25,356 bases of DNA, from the NCBI GenBank assembly GCA_964613745.1, contig CAZTJA010000042.1, positions 1 through 25,356 on the forward strand, written 5' to 3'. The notes beneath the pieces were generated by a model that worked only from the letters and a program-made list of their open reading frames with translations, was not told the origin of the DNA and did not search any database. This DNA is from CAZTJA01 sp964613745. Lineage in GTDB: Bacteria; Desulfobacterota; Desulfomonilia; Desulfomonilales; Desulfomonilaceae. The position numbers were made by a program, and so were the translations under genes. This document shows, piece by piece, positions 9,601-16,477 of the stretch (positions are counted from its first letter, which is position 1; each line of letters opens with the position of its first letter).

Positions 9601-10382
9601 ACGACTTGTTCTCGCGCCTCCATAACTTTCTTATCATCGTCTTTGAATTTTTGCGCCGCTTCCTTTCCGAAGCAAACTTCACACGTATTATTGACCAAAT
9701 ATTCCGGTGCCATGCCCACGGCATTTCCGAATGCGGTATTAGCTGCTATGAAATTGGAATTCACGTCCTTTAACCAAGCCATATCAGGCAAATTGTTGAT
9801 GAAAGCGTTCATCTCGAACAGTTTTTTTTCCAGGACTTCTTCCGCTTTCTTCCTGGCCGTGATATCCCTGACAAACTCAATCACCCCGGCAACTTTACCC
9901 GAGTTAGGATCAAATATGGGGAACGAATAAAGATCCAGCCATCCTGTCTGCTCCGTTAAATCGCTTACCAAAGGTACAACTCTGTAGGCCGGTTTCGAGG
10001 TGGCCAAAGTTTCCTGAGCAGGACATATTGTGCAGGGTTCTTTTTTCCCGTGATAGTTTTCATAGCACTTCTTACCAACTAGAGGCGCTGCATGACCGTA
10101 CCAACGTTCCATTGTTTTGTTTACTAGAAGTGTGTTGAAATCTGCATCTCCGACGTGGATCCCATCTTGAATACTGTCAAGTAACCGAGGGAAAAAATCT
10201 TTCTGCGCTATTAAATTGTCCTTGGGGGCTTCTTCCTGGTTTCGGTTATATTGGTTTAAAACTTCGGGCTGGGCTAGGCTGGTCTGAAGAGATTCGAGCA
10301 AGGACTCGAGTTCCCTAATCTTGGAATTACTCTTTTCCAATTCATGGATCAGTTCGTCTCTGCTACTGGTATTATAAATCAT
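6663..10382 (-). CDS. Hybrid sensor histidine kinase with six PAS domains and C-terminal receiver
   Basis: The protein has 1239 residues from the ATG at 10382. That start is chosen because an AGGGGGG ribosome site (10389-10395) lies six bases before it; the frame extends further only to a TTG at 10469. The order is a coiled coil (about 8-45), six PAS units (about 64-180, 190-305, 355-475, 480-595, 607-727, 735-857), with a second coiled coil at 305-355, then the kinase core: phosphoacceptor His879 in GVAHNFNNLLQ, N-box Asn1003, DTGIG (1031-1035), NPFFTTK and GSGLGLA. The receiver has acidic Asp1119/Asp1120, phosphoacceptor Asp1163, Thr1196 and Lys1219. No transmembrane segment is evident, so it is probably a cytoplasmic sensor. 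PAS1 holds Cys106, Cys117 and Cys120, and PAS2 has Cys234 and Cys237. The output partner is not encoded nearby, and its signal is unknown. Confidence 0.93.
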   Translation of the reverse strand: MIYNTSSRDELIHELEKSNSKIRELESLLESLQTSLAQPEVLNQYNRNQEEAPKDNLIAQKDFFPRLLDSIQDGIHVGDADFNTLLVNKTMERWYGHAAPLVGKKCYENYHGKKEPCTICPAQETLATSKPAYRVVPLVSDLTEQTGWLDLYSFPIFDPNSGKVAGVIEFVRDITARKKAEEVLEKKLFEMNAFINNLPDMAWLKDVNSNFIAANTAFGNAVGMAPEYLVNNTCEVCFGKEAAQKFKDDDKKVMEAREQVVFEESIIDAKGNQVWLETIKSPMFDGSGKVAGTVGIARNITARKEVEEELKRTRDDLESKVQERTADLIEMNEKLMIEISQRKKVEAELRQSERLLSVALEGANLGIWDWNLEAGRAVWTERTQNMLGYKPSEIEPNMKTWKRLIHPEDWPRVSECLNLHLNGVESLFDVEHRMLNKKGEWQWVQAIGRVVEHNPDGVPLRMSGVMADITQRKKTEQALRESEERYRTLVENLNEGIFVIKEGKIEFINPRSLDFTGYSETELTSASFLNFVHPEDRNMVIERHAQRMRGDLSPYQYPVRVLTREGETKCLLVQSRVIPWQEDIATLISATDITQLKAAEKALRESETQLRTLVQAVPGVVYLKDGDGRWLQANEEGLGIFELQDFDYKGKSEPELAEHAVKYRDALLTCKETDERAWLERKPVRADEIIPTPDGSERVFDIAKVPLFHPDGRRNGIVVVGLDVTARKKAEDALREQFEIQRALLSTIPAYVFFKDRDLRFITANKHLSDLTGIPEHEFLGKTDYDILPKDNADLCRKSDLQVIETGTPLMNQEEMLTDPDDKKMWLSTTKAPFYDSEGKIAGLVGISIDVTDRKRSDELLLQAERFRAVADLAAGVAHNFNNLLQIVIGNLELALMDLDMGDHINVRDEIRRVLESSRFGAETVRRLQSFAGIRDHTQISEKGAFDLSQITDQAIEMCKTWWKTIPEKSGIKITLNRELQDNCSVLCEKNEIFDVVVNLIKNAVEAMPEGGTINVLTGVQGDWVSLKISDTGIGISETNRKRIFNPFFTTKAFAGSGLGLASSRKIVQEYGGTILVDSTEGKGTTFTVLIPLAREERKDQGNSQLPIIPQNLKILAIDDEQPVLDLLKNALRRTNCELFTANSGAEGLELWNSGSFDLVICDLGMPGMNGWDVAKQIKCLSNDRKIAKTPFILLTGWGGQKTETEKIAENGVDVVLEKPLNIMAMFEIVREVVERCRN

Positions 10383-10388
10383 CAGAGT

Positions 10389-10395
10389 CCCCCCT
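10389..10395 (-). promoter_or_regulatory. Ribosome binding site fixing the histidine kinase start
   Basis: On the minus strand AGGGGGG lies six bases ahead of the ATG at 10382. It is the only strong site near the beginning of the frame and rules against the upstream TTG at 10469. Confidence 0.75.
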
Positions 10396-10436
10396 AAACG
10401 AAACTCGGATAAGCGAGGATTCAACCCCCTTGTATC

Positions 10437-10491
10437 ATTATACTCTAAACGCCTTGTAGGAGAATACAATTTTGTAATTCACGGTTGTCAA
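10437..10491 (-). promoter_or_regulatory. Candidate promoter of the hybrid kinase gene
   Basis: The 299-base space between the kinase start (10382) and the divergent PHP gene (10682) has no recognisable gene. On the minus strand it holds a perfect TTGACA (10486-10491) with a TATTCT hexamer (10461-10466) 19 bases away, and a perfect TATAAT (10437-10442) without a clear partner. Either could be a sigma-70-type element, but the spacing is not ideal. I see no clear promoter for the PHP gene. Confidence 0.3.
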
Positions 10492-10681
10492 ATGTATGTG
10501 TCTGTGTTCCTATGTACTGAACTCGTGTATCTAATTTTCGTTATTGCCGTCGTGTGCCCTGTGATTCAGGCTGCATGTTGGGCAAATGAGTCGGCTCGGT
10601 AATTCATTATTGTCATGATTGTCGGCACGTCGAAACATTGAGTCCTCTTATAACGTGAAAAGTCGTCCAGGAAGATCCGGA

Positions 10682-11509
10682 ATGATTGATCTCCATATCC
10701 ACACAACCTATTCCGACGGAAACTGTACACCGGAAGAAGTTGTCCACCTGGCAAAACATAAGGGACTTAAAGCAATAGCAATTACTGATCACGACTCAGT
10801 TTCCGGGATTCAGAAAGCCGTAGAAATGGGACGGAGAGTTGGAGTTGAAATTGTTCCCGGAATCGAACTTAGCGCAAAAGTAGACAGGGGAATTTTGCAC
10901 ATTCTGGGTTATTTCATTAATCCTACCGATTCCCTATTTCGAGCATGTTTGGCAGCTCTGCGTGATGATCGAAGCGCATCGTTTTTGCGGCTCTTGGGTG
11001 ACTTCGAAGTCGTAAGACCTACGAGAGAATACAAATTGCGATGCGGTATCTACGATGGCAAACCGCAAACGATTAATATGTTCCAAGAAAATACGCTTGT
11101 TACAGCCGCTTCCATGGACAGGAAGTATTATCCGAAAGCAAACGTGCTGCCGCAGGATGCCGTACGCCTCATCAAAGCAGCAGGAGGCATCCCGATCCTG
11201 GCGCATCCATATTCTCTTATCAAATACTCGAATCAGGATTGGGACGATGTACTTTTGAGGGTTATCGATTGGGGCATTGAGGGCATCGAGGTTTTCTATC
11301 CGGCTCACACACCGGCACAAACGGGCATGTTCCTTGCGTCTGCACGTGAGCACAACCTCGTAGTCACTGGAGGCAGTGATTTTCACGGCAGGAATTATCG
11401 GAGAGATGATATCGCGTATGCTGTCGAGGAAATTGGAAACGTCCCCGGATGGGATCTTGATTATTCTTTGCTGGATAACTTGAGAAAGCGGGCACGACTA
11501 TCATTGTAA
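10682..11509 (+). CDS. PHP-domain phosphoesterase (TrpH/YciV-like, RNase AM type)
   Basis: The 275-residue protein starts with the PHP signature MIDLHIHTTYSDG (metal ligands His5, His7, Asp12), followed by AITDHDS (Asp36, His37), PGIELSA (Glu62), His73 in ILHILGY, LAHPYS and the C-terminal GGSDFHG. This full motif set and the length match the TrpH/YciV group, which removes 3'-phosphates from 3',5'-nucleoside bisphosphates and in E. coli trims rRNA 5' ends. The reaction here is inferred by family only. I chose the ATG at 10682 because the conserved signature begins directly there and CAGGAAG lies upstream; the longer frame from 10619 adds 21 unlike residues. It is divergent from the kinase gene and no partner genes are close. 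Confidence 0.85.
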   Translation: MIDLHIHTTYSDGNCTPEEVVHLAKHKGLKAIAITDHDSVSGIQKAVEMGRRVGVEIVPGIELSAKVDRGILHILGYFINPTDSLFRACLAALRDDRSASFLRLLGDFEVVRPTREYKLRCGIYDGKPQTINMFQENTLVTAASMDRKYYPKANVLPQDAVRLIKAAGGIPILAHPYSLIKYSNQDWDDVLLRVIDWGIEGIEVFYPAHTPAQTGMFLASAREHNLVVTGGSDFHGRNYRRDDIAYAVEEIGNVPGWDLDYSLLDNLRKRARLSL

Positions 11510-11684
11510 GCGACCCTCAAACATATTAGCCGGAGTCAAACCGTCGTAATTGTTAACTGCAGACGGCTCTTTACTCTCGAATGCAATTAAATCATGCCTG
11601 CACACCGGTAGAAATTTAAAAAGGAACGAATTGAACCTAACTTCAGTCAATGGAAGTGGAGGATGTAAAAAACAGGAGAGAAAA

Positions 11685-12113
11685 ATGAAGTATTCGAGAG
11701 TTTTATTCGTGGCATTCTCATTGATGATGGCCGCTAGCCTATTTGGCTTGATAACCGATGCCAAATCCGAATCGGCAGATCCGTTGTTCGTAAGTCTCAC
11801 TTCGAACGATTCGCATCGAGCCAATATGGCCATCAGCTTCACACGCGGTCAGTTAGGAAGAGGGCATCCCGCAACACTTTTTCTCAATGACAAAGGCGTC
11901 TTTCTTAGTTCCTCAAAAGAATCGAATTATCAAAGCCATCAAAAAGAATTTACGGAACTTATGGACAAAGGAGTCGCTATTTACGCATGCGGATTCTGCA
12001 TGAAGCATTTCGGGATTCAGGAAACGGATCTGGTGAAGGGCATAAAGATCTCGTCCCCAGAATTAATGGAAAAAGAGCTGTTCAAAAAAGGGACTCGAAC
12101 TTTGACCTGGTAA
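11685..12113 (+). CDS. Exported DsrE/DsrF-like family protein
   Basis: The 142-residue product begins with a signal peptide (basic start, hydrophobic residues 7-22, likely cleavage around Ala31). The rest is a DsrE-type fold: LFVSLTSND strand, an AISFTRGQLGRGHPATLFL helix-strand unit, and the Cys-containing segment GVAIYACGFCMKHFGI with Cys102 and Cys105, where family members hold their sulfur-transfer cysteine. The final KGIKISSPELMEKELF is also typical. DsrE proteins usually work in cytoplasmic sulfur relay; a periplasmic member has another, unknown role. The ATG at 11685 is preceded by AGGAGAG, which fixes the start; the frame extends upstream without similarity. Confidence 0.8.
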   Translation: MKYSRVLFVAFSLMMAASLFGLITDAKSESADPLFVSLTSNDSHRANMAISFTRGQLGRGHPATLFLNDKGVFLSSSKESNYQSHQKEFTELMDKGVAIYACGFCMKHFGIQETDLVKGIKISSPELMEKELFKKGTRTLTW

Positions 12114-12188
12114 TTGAGGACATTGCTATTGGCTGAGTTGTATGGCAATTCGTCGCGAAAATAAAAAACTGAAAGCAAGCATGGAATA

Positions 12189-12267
12189 AATCTTGTCCGT
12201 TTTCAGGGGAGTCAGTTGAGCTTCCAGGTTGGTATCGGCTTCGGAAGCATTGAAAACGGACAAGATT
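12189..12267. repeat. 79-base element with perfect 17-bp inverted ends and an inner hairpin
   Basis: AATCTTGTCCGTTTTCA at 12189-12205 is matched exactly, in reverse complement, by 12251-12267, with 45 bases between. The interior also contains GCTTCC (about 12220-12225) and GGAAGC (12243-12248), and a GCTTCGGAAGC hairpin, so the whole could fold as a nested stem. It lies between the convergent DsrE-like and PF06684 genes. There is no T-tract on either strand, so it is not a textbook terminator, although a bidirectional one is possible. The exact ends also suit a small palindromic repeat or miniature mobile element. I saw no second copy in this window. Confidence 0.75.
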
Positions 12268-12278
12268 GCTGCAATGAG

Positions 12279-12857
12279 TTATCTCAAGCCGTCTTCCTTC
12301 TTCGCTTGATCTTTAGCGAGTCCGCCGACCCGTGCCAAGGGTCTACCTGAGTCCGTCACAACCAAAACGACAACCAGTTCATCGCCTTTCGGAGCATCCT
12401 GGACCCTTACCGGCATGGCATCGAAGTGGCTTCTCACGAAAGCTGCATCCTTATAATGAATGGGAACATCTATTTCAGTGCCCGGTCCACCCATTTTCTT
12501 TGCGGAAGGAATTAATGCCTTACCGCCGCCAAGAGCTTCTCGGAAAGGTGCGCCAAGCTTTGGGTGCAGGATTGCCGCTGCATGTTCAAGTTCCCCCTGA
12601 GTCCCTACTATGACAGCCTTGCCGTAGCTTTCGGCCCTGTCTTCCGAAATACCCAGAGCTTCCAGGCAGGCCTTGCCCAAAAAACCGCCGAGCTCTTCAC
12701 CCACATTGATCAATTCGTCCAGGTTTTCTACATATTTCCCGGCAAATGGATTCTTGATTACTGCTGCAACTGCGGCTCTTCTTGTCGGTGGATTTACTTC
12801 TTTGCCCATTTCCTTATGGGTTTCTTCGACAATCCTGACAACCTTACGAATCTCCAT
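12279..12857 (-). CDS. PF06684 'amino acid synthesis' (DUF1185) family protein
   Basis: The 192-residue protein matches the family annotated as amino-acid synthesis protein (PF06684, DUF1185). Recognisable stretches are the N-terminal MEIRKVVRIVEETHKEMG, the PTRRAAVAAVIKNPFAGKY block (about 25-43), KAVIVGTQGELEHAAA, HPKLGAPFREALGGGKALIPS and EIDVPIHYKDAAFVRSHFD. The name is historical and no reaction is established; the protein is likely cytoplasmic. It is the last gene of the catabolic block, 42 bases after the UPF0280 gene, with AGGAG six bases before its ATG. Co-occurrence with 6-hydroxynicotinate reductase and enamidase suggests a role in N-heteroaromatic acid breakdown, for example handling an unstable intermediate, but this is guilt by association. 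Confidence 0.8.
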   Translation of the reverse strand: MEIRKVVRIVEETHKEMGKEVNPPTRRAAVAAVIKNPFAGKYVENLDELINVGEELGGFLGKACLEALGISEDRAESYGKAVIVGTQGELEHAAAILHPKLGAPFREALGGGKALIPSAKKMGGPGTEIDVPIHYKDAAFVRSHFDAMPVRVQDAPKGDELVVVLVVTDSGRPLARVGGLAKDQAKKEDGLR

Positions 12858-12899
12858 AAATGCTCCTAAAGTATAGCGATTGAGACGAACTCTCCGTAT

Positions 12900-13760
12900 T
12901 TACATATTCATGATGAAGGGTGTGATCCCCTCAGTGGCTGCTCGCTCTTTTTTCACGCAGATATATGCGCCGATAATCTTATTCTCCGAAACGAGAGTTT
13001 CCGCCCTGTGAAGTCCTTGGATAAGAGCAGTCTTTTCTTCCTTGTCGGACAAATCTCCAACCGAGTATGTGACCAGCGATCCTTTTAAATCACTGCTGGG
13101 ATCTATGCTTTCCGCTTCACGTCGTACAACTGTGGCGCTCTTTATGAGAGTCGCATTTGCGATTGCACTCGCTGCCGCATCAGCACATGAAGCTCTCTGA
13201 GCAAAAACCGTTACCGCAGATGCAATGCCCTTCGTGAAACTTCTACCTCCAAAGCCACTTGTGCAGATTCCCCCGCATTCCATATTTTCGGTTATGGTTA
13301 TTTTTCCCGAAACACGAGGTTCATTCACATCCGGTCTAATACCCACCACAAGCATTTCCGGTGACTTTATCCTCAGCGCCAGGTCGCCGCCGTTATTGAC
13401 TACAACTTTGGTACAGCCGAATGATACCAAATAATCCGCAACGGCATCCGAAATAGACCCCGCAACGGCTGCCATGGGAGTCAAATCTTCGTCGCCGATG
13501 AGCTGCACGGCCTCAAGCATCGCCACACCTATTCGGCCGCTCGGTGGAGCCATGATCAGCCGGTGGGGCTTCTTCAAAATATTCAGTTCAGCGGCCGTCT
13601 CAGCTAACAGATCCAAAGAAAGTCTTGCTGCACTCACGGCTTTATTCGTTCGGGGTTTTCCATCGGACGAAGCTTCAATGAACAGCCTCATGGGCCCGTA
13701 TTCAACAAAAACACTCCCGTCCGCAAGCATTCGTATTTCCGCATTGGAATGGGAATTCAT
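12900..13760 (-). CDS. UPF0280 family protein (ApbE-like fold; possible flavin transferase)
   Basis: From the ATG at 13760 the product has 286 residues and follows the UPF0280 family, which is related to ApbE FMN transferases. Visible motifs are VVVNNGGDLAL (119-129), the GGICTSGFGGRSFTKGIASA segment (163-182) and CADAAASAIANA (192-203), which resemble the ApbE nucleotide- and metal-binding blocks (GGN/D and ADA..T), here with Ser in place of the ApbE Thr. No signal peptide is seen, unlike most ApbE. The ATG lies one base after the TAA of the 6-hydroxynicotinate reductase gene, so translation is probably coupled; the frame continues 21 residues upstream inside that gene. As the E. barkeri reductase carries a covalently bound flavin, this protein may attach it; that is inference. 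Confidence 0.85.
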   Translation of the reverse strand: MNSHSNAEIRMLADGSVFVEYGPMRLFIEASSDGKPRTNKAVSAARLSLDLLAETAAELNILKKPHRLIMAPPSGRIGVAMLEAVQLIGDEDLTPMAAVAGSISDAVADYLVSFGCTKVVVNNGGDLALRIKSPEMLVVGIRPDVNEPRVSGKITITENMECGGICTSGFGGRSFTKGIASAVTVFAQRASCADAAASAIANATLIKSATVVRREAESIDPSSDLKGSLVTYSVGDLSDKEEKTALIQGLHRAETLVSENKIIGAYICVKKERAATEGITPFIMNM

Positions 13761-13761
13761 G

Positions 13762-15267
13762 TTACTTGGGGACGAAAGGTTTGATAGCCTCCAGGTGACC
13801 GCCCATTTCCTTATAATCTTCAAGAGTCATCGTATATTCGATCGGGCACACCGTAGCCGGGGTTGGAACCCAGGTAAACGCGCCCGGCATAACTTTTTCC
13901 ACATCCACCATGAAGTTTATCCCTCCGCCCGGCAGCACGAATGTCGGGGCTCCACCTATCGTCAATCGCGCTTTCATACCGTGCACGGCTCTTGTCAGCT
14001 TTATGGGGAATCTGGTAACTCCGGCTCGGGCACTGCCTCCGGAACCTCCGCAGTATATACCCGATACTCGAGATTCTTGGCACGTATCCGCAAGCTCTTT
14101 TACTGCAAGGTGCGCCTTAGGGCTCAAATTGACGGGTTCCAATTTACCCTCTTGCTTGACCGTGAACATTTGTGCGTTCCGGCCGGTTGTTTCCGTCACG
14201 AGAACCCTCATCCCGGTAAAGGCGGTGTTCATGTCGAGGGAATCGATCACGTCCTCAGGCTGCAATATCGAGGTGCCGCCCCATCCTTTACCATGATCTC
14301 CAAAGTACCGACCCGGCGTACTGCGTTTGAATTTCAAACGAACACCGCTGGGCTTTGCTCCCACGTATATCCCAGCCGCATGTTCCGTCATAAGACCGGT
14401 CAAATGAGAATCCAGAACGATCACTTCATCAGCTATGTCTTTGAATATTGATGCAAACAAGCCCAGTGTTGCACTGCCGCACCCTACCCGCATGACGTCT
14501 TCCACTGTACCGTCAATGACAGGTTTCGTGCCGACCTGAACATCCACACGTGAACCGCCTTCTATCCGCAAAGTCGCCTTTTTTCGGTTCGCAAGATCCG
14601 AAATTAACCGAGCTATGGTCATTCCGTCTCTGCCGCCCGTGAGCAAATTCACGCCGCCTATGGACAGTATCTTAGAACCATATTCTTCCGTCGTAAGGTG
14701 ACCCACATTCTTTTTTCTATAAAATATCGGCGCACCTTCCGTTCCAATGTGCATGTCGGTGTCGATCTTCAACTTGATACCGGAATAGCTGAGCGGAGCC
14801 TCGGTTACTACTGTCACAACATCTATTCCGTCCACTTTTGACTGAACGATGTTAGGTGCCGGCTTACAATCCGGATAGGTAGTTCCCGATCCGATTCCTG
14901 TAATGATCGGCTGCCTAATAACGGGATTCCAGTCAGGCCCCACCATGTGCTTTACATCATCGAACGTCTGAAGCGGAATAGTGCGTTCCAAAATCCCGGA
15001 TGTGTTCAGGAATCGTTGGCATGCACCCGTATAACCATCCTTAATGATGCAGCGTATTGGACAGGACGTACACTGGACGGAGTTAAGTGGACGGGGAGCA
15101 TCCTCGGAGAACAACACGGCGTCTTCCGGACAGACCTTGGCACAAGCGCCGCATTCCACGCAAGCTTCGCCCATCATCGCTTTGTGCTTAATGAGCGTGA
15201 TCGCCTGCTGTGGACATACCAAAATACAGGATCCGCAGCCTTTACATTTGTCATCAATGACCTGCAT
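13762..15267 (-). CDS. hnr: 6-hydroxynicotinate reductase (Fe-S flavoprotein)
   Basis: This 501-residue protein resembles the 6-hydroxynicotinate reductase of Eubacterium barkeri, which reduces 6-hydroxynicotinate to 1,4,5,6-tetrahydro-6-oxonicotinate with low-potential electrons. The N-terminus has two ferredoxin motifs, Cys8/11/14/18 and Cys36/39/42/46, for two [4Fe-4S] clusters, and a third cysteine set, Cys66/69/73/83, suited to a [2Fe-2S] cluster. This agrees with the two 4Fe and one 2Fe clusters reported for the purified enzyme. The following 400 residues form the family's catalytic part, with glycine-rich blocks at 202-216, 260-270 and 405-418. The enzyme is cytoplasmic. It lies 34 bases after the enamidase gene and overlaps in function with it; the UPF0280 gene follows after one base. 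No canonical flavinylation motif (D/S-G-A-S/T-x-T) is evident. Confidence 0.88.
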   Translation of the reverse strand: MQVIDDKCKGCGSCILVCPQQAITLIKHKAMMGEACVECGACAKVCPEDAVLFSEDAPRPLNSVQCTSCPIRCIIKDGYTGACQRFLNTSGILERTIPLQTFDDVKHMVGPDWNPVIRQPIITGIGSGTTYPDCKPAPNIVQSKVDGIDVVTVVTEAPLSYSGIKLKIDTDMHIGTEGAPIFYRKKNVGHLTTEEYGSKILSIGGVNLLTGGRDGMTIARLISDLANRKKATLRIEGGSRVDVQVGTKPVIDGTVEDVMRVGCGSATLGLFASIFKDIADEVIVLDSHLTGLMTEHAAGIYVGAKPSGVRLKFKRSTPGRYFGDHGKGWGGTSILQPEDVIDSLDMNTAFTGMRVLVTETTGRNAQMFTVKQEGKLEPVNLSPKAHLAVKELADTCQESRVSGIYCGGSGGSARAGVTRFPIKLTRAVHGMKARLTIGGAPTFVLPGGGINFMVDVEKVMPGAFTWVPTPATVCPIEYTMTLEDYKEMGGHLEAIKPFVPK

Positions 15268-15301
15268 CGATTCCAGCCTTACAGATCAGAATATATTCGG
15301 A

Positions 15302-16462
15302 CTAATTGAATTGCGCTTTACGAACCGGTGGCGGAGTGTTCCTACTCACCTTCGCAACAACGGCACCATCCACCATAACCATTGATATTCCCGGGACATC
15401 TCCAGCTTCAATGGCATCAAGAGCTGTTTTTCCTACCGATCCAATGGGAGTATCCATGATCACAAAATCCGCGGCCCGGCCCGGCTCCACCATACCGGTA
15501 TTGAGACCGAAAACTCGCGCCGTGTTTCCGGTAGCCATGCACACGGCCTCCTCAGCTCGCACCTGTGTCAATGAAGCAGTCATGCAGATTACACGGAGTA
15601 TTCCCAGCGGGACAACTCCCGTTCCGGATGGAGCGTCATTTCCGATTATGAATCTCTCAAGGGCTGAGTTTGCGATACCAAGATCCAACGCATCGATCAT
15701 CGCTTTCGGGTTGCCGCAGTGAACCAATTCCAGCGCGTAATCAGTATCTTTAACCAACCGACGGATTTCCTGTCTGCTGACTGCCGTCGGGCCGCCGTTT
15801 ACATGACAGGCAATGTGCGGATCGGTAGCCATCACCTGAGCCGCCGTAACAGTATCACTGCCGGGTATTGATGTTCCCCCGCAATGCATGAGCACGGTCA
15901 TACCGTACTTCTTTGCCCATTTAACCATTGGAGCGGCGTCTTCGGGAAATTTGACGGACCCCAGTCCTATTTCTCCGACAATTTTCACACCTTCCCGAGC
16001 CATTTCCTCGAAATCCGCTTCAACTAGTCCCTTTTCTAAAATCACCGCCCCACCTAGAACTTTTGCGCCACCGGGACGAAAGTTCGCGAAGGACTTGGCC
16101 GCTAAAATTGCTAAAGCCTTAGTTCCTGCAGGGTCTTTGGGCCTGCCGGGAAGATGGACCTCTCCTGCAGAAATGACGGTGGTCACACCTCCATGAACTT
16201 CGCTGTCAATAAAACCGATCTGATTCTGTCTCGGGGTGAAATCTCCCAAGACGACGTGACAATGTGAATCAATGAGTCCCGGTGTGAGTGTCGTACCTGC
16301 AGCATCAACCTTAAGATCGCATTGTGTGTCGACAAAGTCCGTTGTTTGTCCAAGCTTTGAAATGATGCCGTTTTCTATCAATATAGCATCATGGTTCAGA
16401 ACTGGATTCTTGAAATCTCCACTAACCAAAGTGCCTATATTCTTAATCAAGACGGTGGTCAT
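15302..16462 (-). CDS. ena: Enamidase (amidohydrolase; 1,4,5,6-tetrahydro-6-oxonicotinate hydrolase)
   Basis: The 386-residue protein closely follows E. barkeri enamidase as I recall it: IKNIGTLVSGDFKNPVL at the start, LPGRPKDPAGTKALAI, GGAVILEKGL, GTSIPGSDTVTA, GNDAPSGTGVVPLGILR, MATGNTARVFGLNTG and the SRNTPPPVRKA tail. It is nearly the same length. The binuclear amidohydrolase site is complete: His67 and His69 (DSHCH), Glu164 (GEIGLG), His193 (MHCGG), His220 (HVNGG) and Asp276 (GNDAP). The enzyme opens the ring of tetrahydro-6-oxonicotinate by two hydrolyses, giving 2-formylglutarate and ammonia. A GGGGGT ribosome site precedes the ATG, and the gene begins 15 bases after the molybdopterin subunit stop. 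This is the strongest functional marker of the operon. Confidence 0.92.
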   Translation of the reverse strand: MTTVLIKNIGTLVSGDFKNPVLNHDAILIENGIISKLGQTTDFVDTQCDLKVDAAGTTLTPGLIDSHCHVVLGDFTPRQNQIGFIDSEVHGGVTTVISAGEVHLPGRPKDPAGTKALAILAAKSFANFRPGGAKVLGGAVILEKGLVEADFEEMAREGVKIVGEIGLGSVKFPEDAAPMVKWAKKYGMTVLMHCGGTSIPGSDTVTAAQVMATDPHIACHVNGGPTAVSRQEIRRLVKDTDYALELVHCGNPKAMIDALDLGIANSALERFIIGNDAPSGTGVVPLGILRVICMTASLTQVRAEEAVCMATGNTARVFGLNTGMVEPGRAADFVIMDTPIGSVGKTALDAIEAGDVPGISMVMVDGAVVAKVSRNTPPPVRKAQFN

Positions 16463-16477
16463 GATACCCCCAGTTTA

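Noticed and set aside
13474..14451. 325-codon plus-strand frame opposite hnr and the UPF0280 gene
   Set aside because: A long shadow opposite two clear conserved genes; no domain is recognisable.
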